Assembly: GCA_017613475.1 (NCBI GenBank)
Contig: JAGADT010000143.1
Location: forward strand, 1 to 6,261
DNA length: 6,261 bases
Direction of reading: 5' to 3'
Source of the DNA: Desulfovibrionaceae bacterium
Lineage (GTDB): Bacteria > Desulfobacterota > Desulfovibrionia > Desulfovibrionales > Desulfovibrionaceae
Both the position numbers and the translations under genes were made by a program. Below the pieces are notes generated by a model that saw only the letters and a list, made by a program, of their open reading frames with translations, had not been told where the DNA came from and searched no databases. Below, in pieces: positions 5,807 through 6,261 of this stretch. Within the stretch, counting starts at the first letter, position 1. Every line of letters starts with the position of its first letter.

Positions 5807-6261
5807 TTAGACATATCCAGCTTCATTACAATATTCTACAACAGCCTTCTTAAATGTTTTTAATTTATTTTCATAACCTCGATGTTCTGTTATTAGATTG
5901 CTCATACTCATTTCTTTACAAAGAAGGAGTTCCTTTGTTGAGAGCTTAAATGTCTGAATCATCTGCTCAGTAATAAAATCTTTTGGCTTTTCATAACCTT
6001 CATATTCCCCTTTGCAGAAGCTTATTAAAACTTGTCCATACCATTTTCGTATAAAATGTTTCATACATACATGAATAGTTTCTATAGAAGATATTATATT
6101 ACTAACCTTTATATCATAAGTATCTTCTGTCAAAATTTCAAACTTACCAGAAGCATGTGCCATCTCATTTCTTGTATCAACAATGTCCTTAACTAAGTAA
6201 ATCTGAGATTTATCTAGCCCAATGAGTTTAAATAATTTAGCGATTTCTTTTTCTGGTATCA
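5807..6261 (-). CDS. HEPN-like domain protein, 5'-partial (putative RNase/defence or toxin)
   Basis: This is an uncharacterised protein whose last 150 residues are visible; the frame is open to the window edge. An ATG at 6163 exists, but starting there would cut through the only recognisable motif, so the true start lies beyond 6261. Fragment residues 24-40 (KDIVDTRNEMAHASGKF) contain R30-N31-x3-H35, the Arg-polar-x3-His signature of HEPN domains, where it forms the metal-independent RNase site. It sits in a predicted helix followed by more helix-rich, Lys/Glu-rich sequence (about 51-75 and 97-145), with no signal peptide or membrane segment in the visible part. HEPN proteins are common as toxins and in anti-phage and CRISPR systems, but which subfamily this is cannot be told. 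Codons are strongly A/T-ending, unlike every other gene here, which suggests recent transfer. It is convergent with pyrD. That it is a real gene is likely; the RNase role is inferred from one short motif. Confidence 0.65.
   Translation of the reverse strand, partial: IPEKEIAKLFKLIGLDKSQIYLVKDIVDTRNEMAHASGKFEILTEDTYDIKVSNIISSIETIHVCMKHFIRKWYGQVLISFCKGEYEGYEKPKDFITEQMIQTFKLSTKELLLCKEMSMSNLITEHRGYENKLKTFKKAVVEYCNEAGYV

Overview
The window is most likely a chromosomal segment from a sulfate-reducing deltaproteobacterium, probably Desulfovibrionaceae. This is inferred from the gene set (an RNase E/G with a charged N-terminal extension, QueH-type queuosine synthesis, PyrK/PyrD class 1B) and the GC-rich coding sequence; no marker gene proves it. 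The last ~560 bases are very different: strongly AT-rich, with foreign-looking codon use.

Left part (1-2257, + strand): the 3' portion of an RNase E/G family endoribonuclease gene whose start lies left of the window, followed with a 1-base stop/start overlap (TAATG) by queH, the iron-sulfur epoxyqueuosine reductase of queuosine tRNA modification. The two form one transcription unit concerned with RNA processing and modification.

Middle (2258-3803): argJ (arginine biosynthesis) lies on the - strand, convergent with queH. A strong hairpin with a T-tract on the - strand in the 117-base gap serves as the argJ terminator. argJ diverges from the pyrimidine genes across a 250-base spacer. This spacer holds a good argJ promoter, a weaker candidate promoter for the pyr genes, and a 39-codon ORF whose stop overlaps the pyrK start region.

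Right part (3804-5653, + strand): pyrK and pyrD (class 1B), 3 bases apart, encode the two subunits of the NAD-dependent dihydroorotate dehydrogenase complex. They end in a perfect 13-bp stem-loop terminator with T-tracts suited to either direction.

Right edge (5654-6261): just after the terminator the base composition falls from about 65% GC (hand count, 5521-5580) to about 18-33% (hand counts of 60-base lines at 5701, 5821 and 5881). The only gene here, on the - strand and open at the window edge, carries an R-N-x3-H motif typical of HEPN ribonuclease domains. This looks like the edge of a horizontally acquired island, perhaps defence- or toxin-related, and is the most interesting part of the window. 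The rest is ordinary housekeeping sequence.
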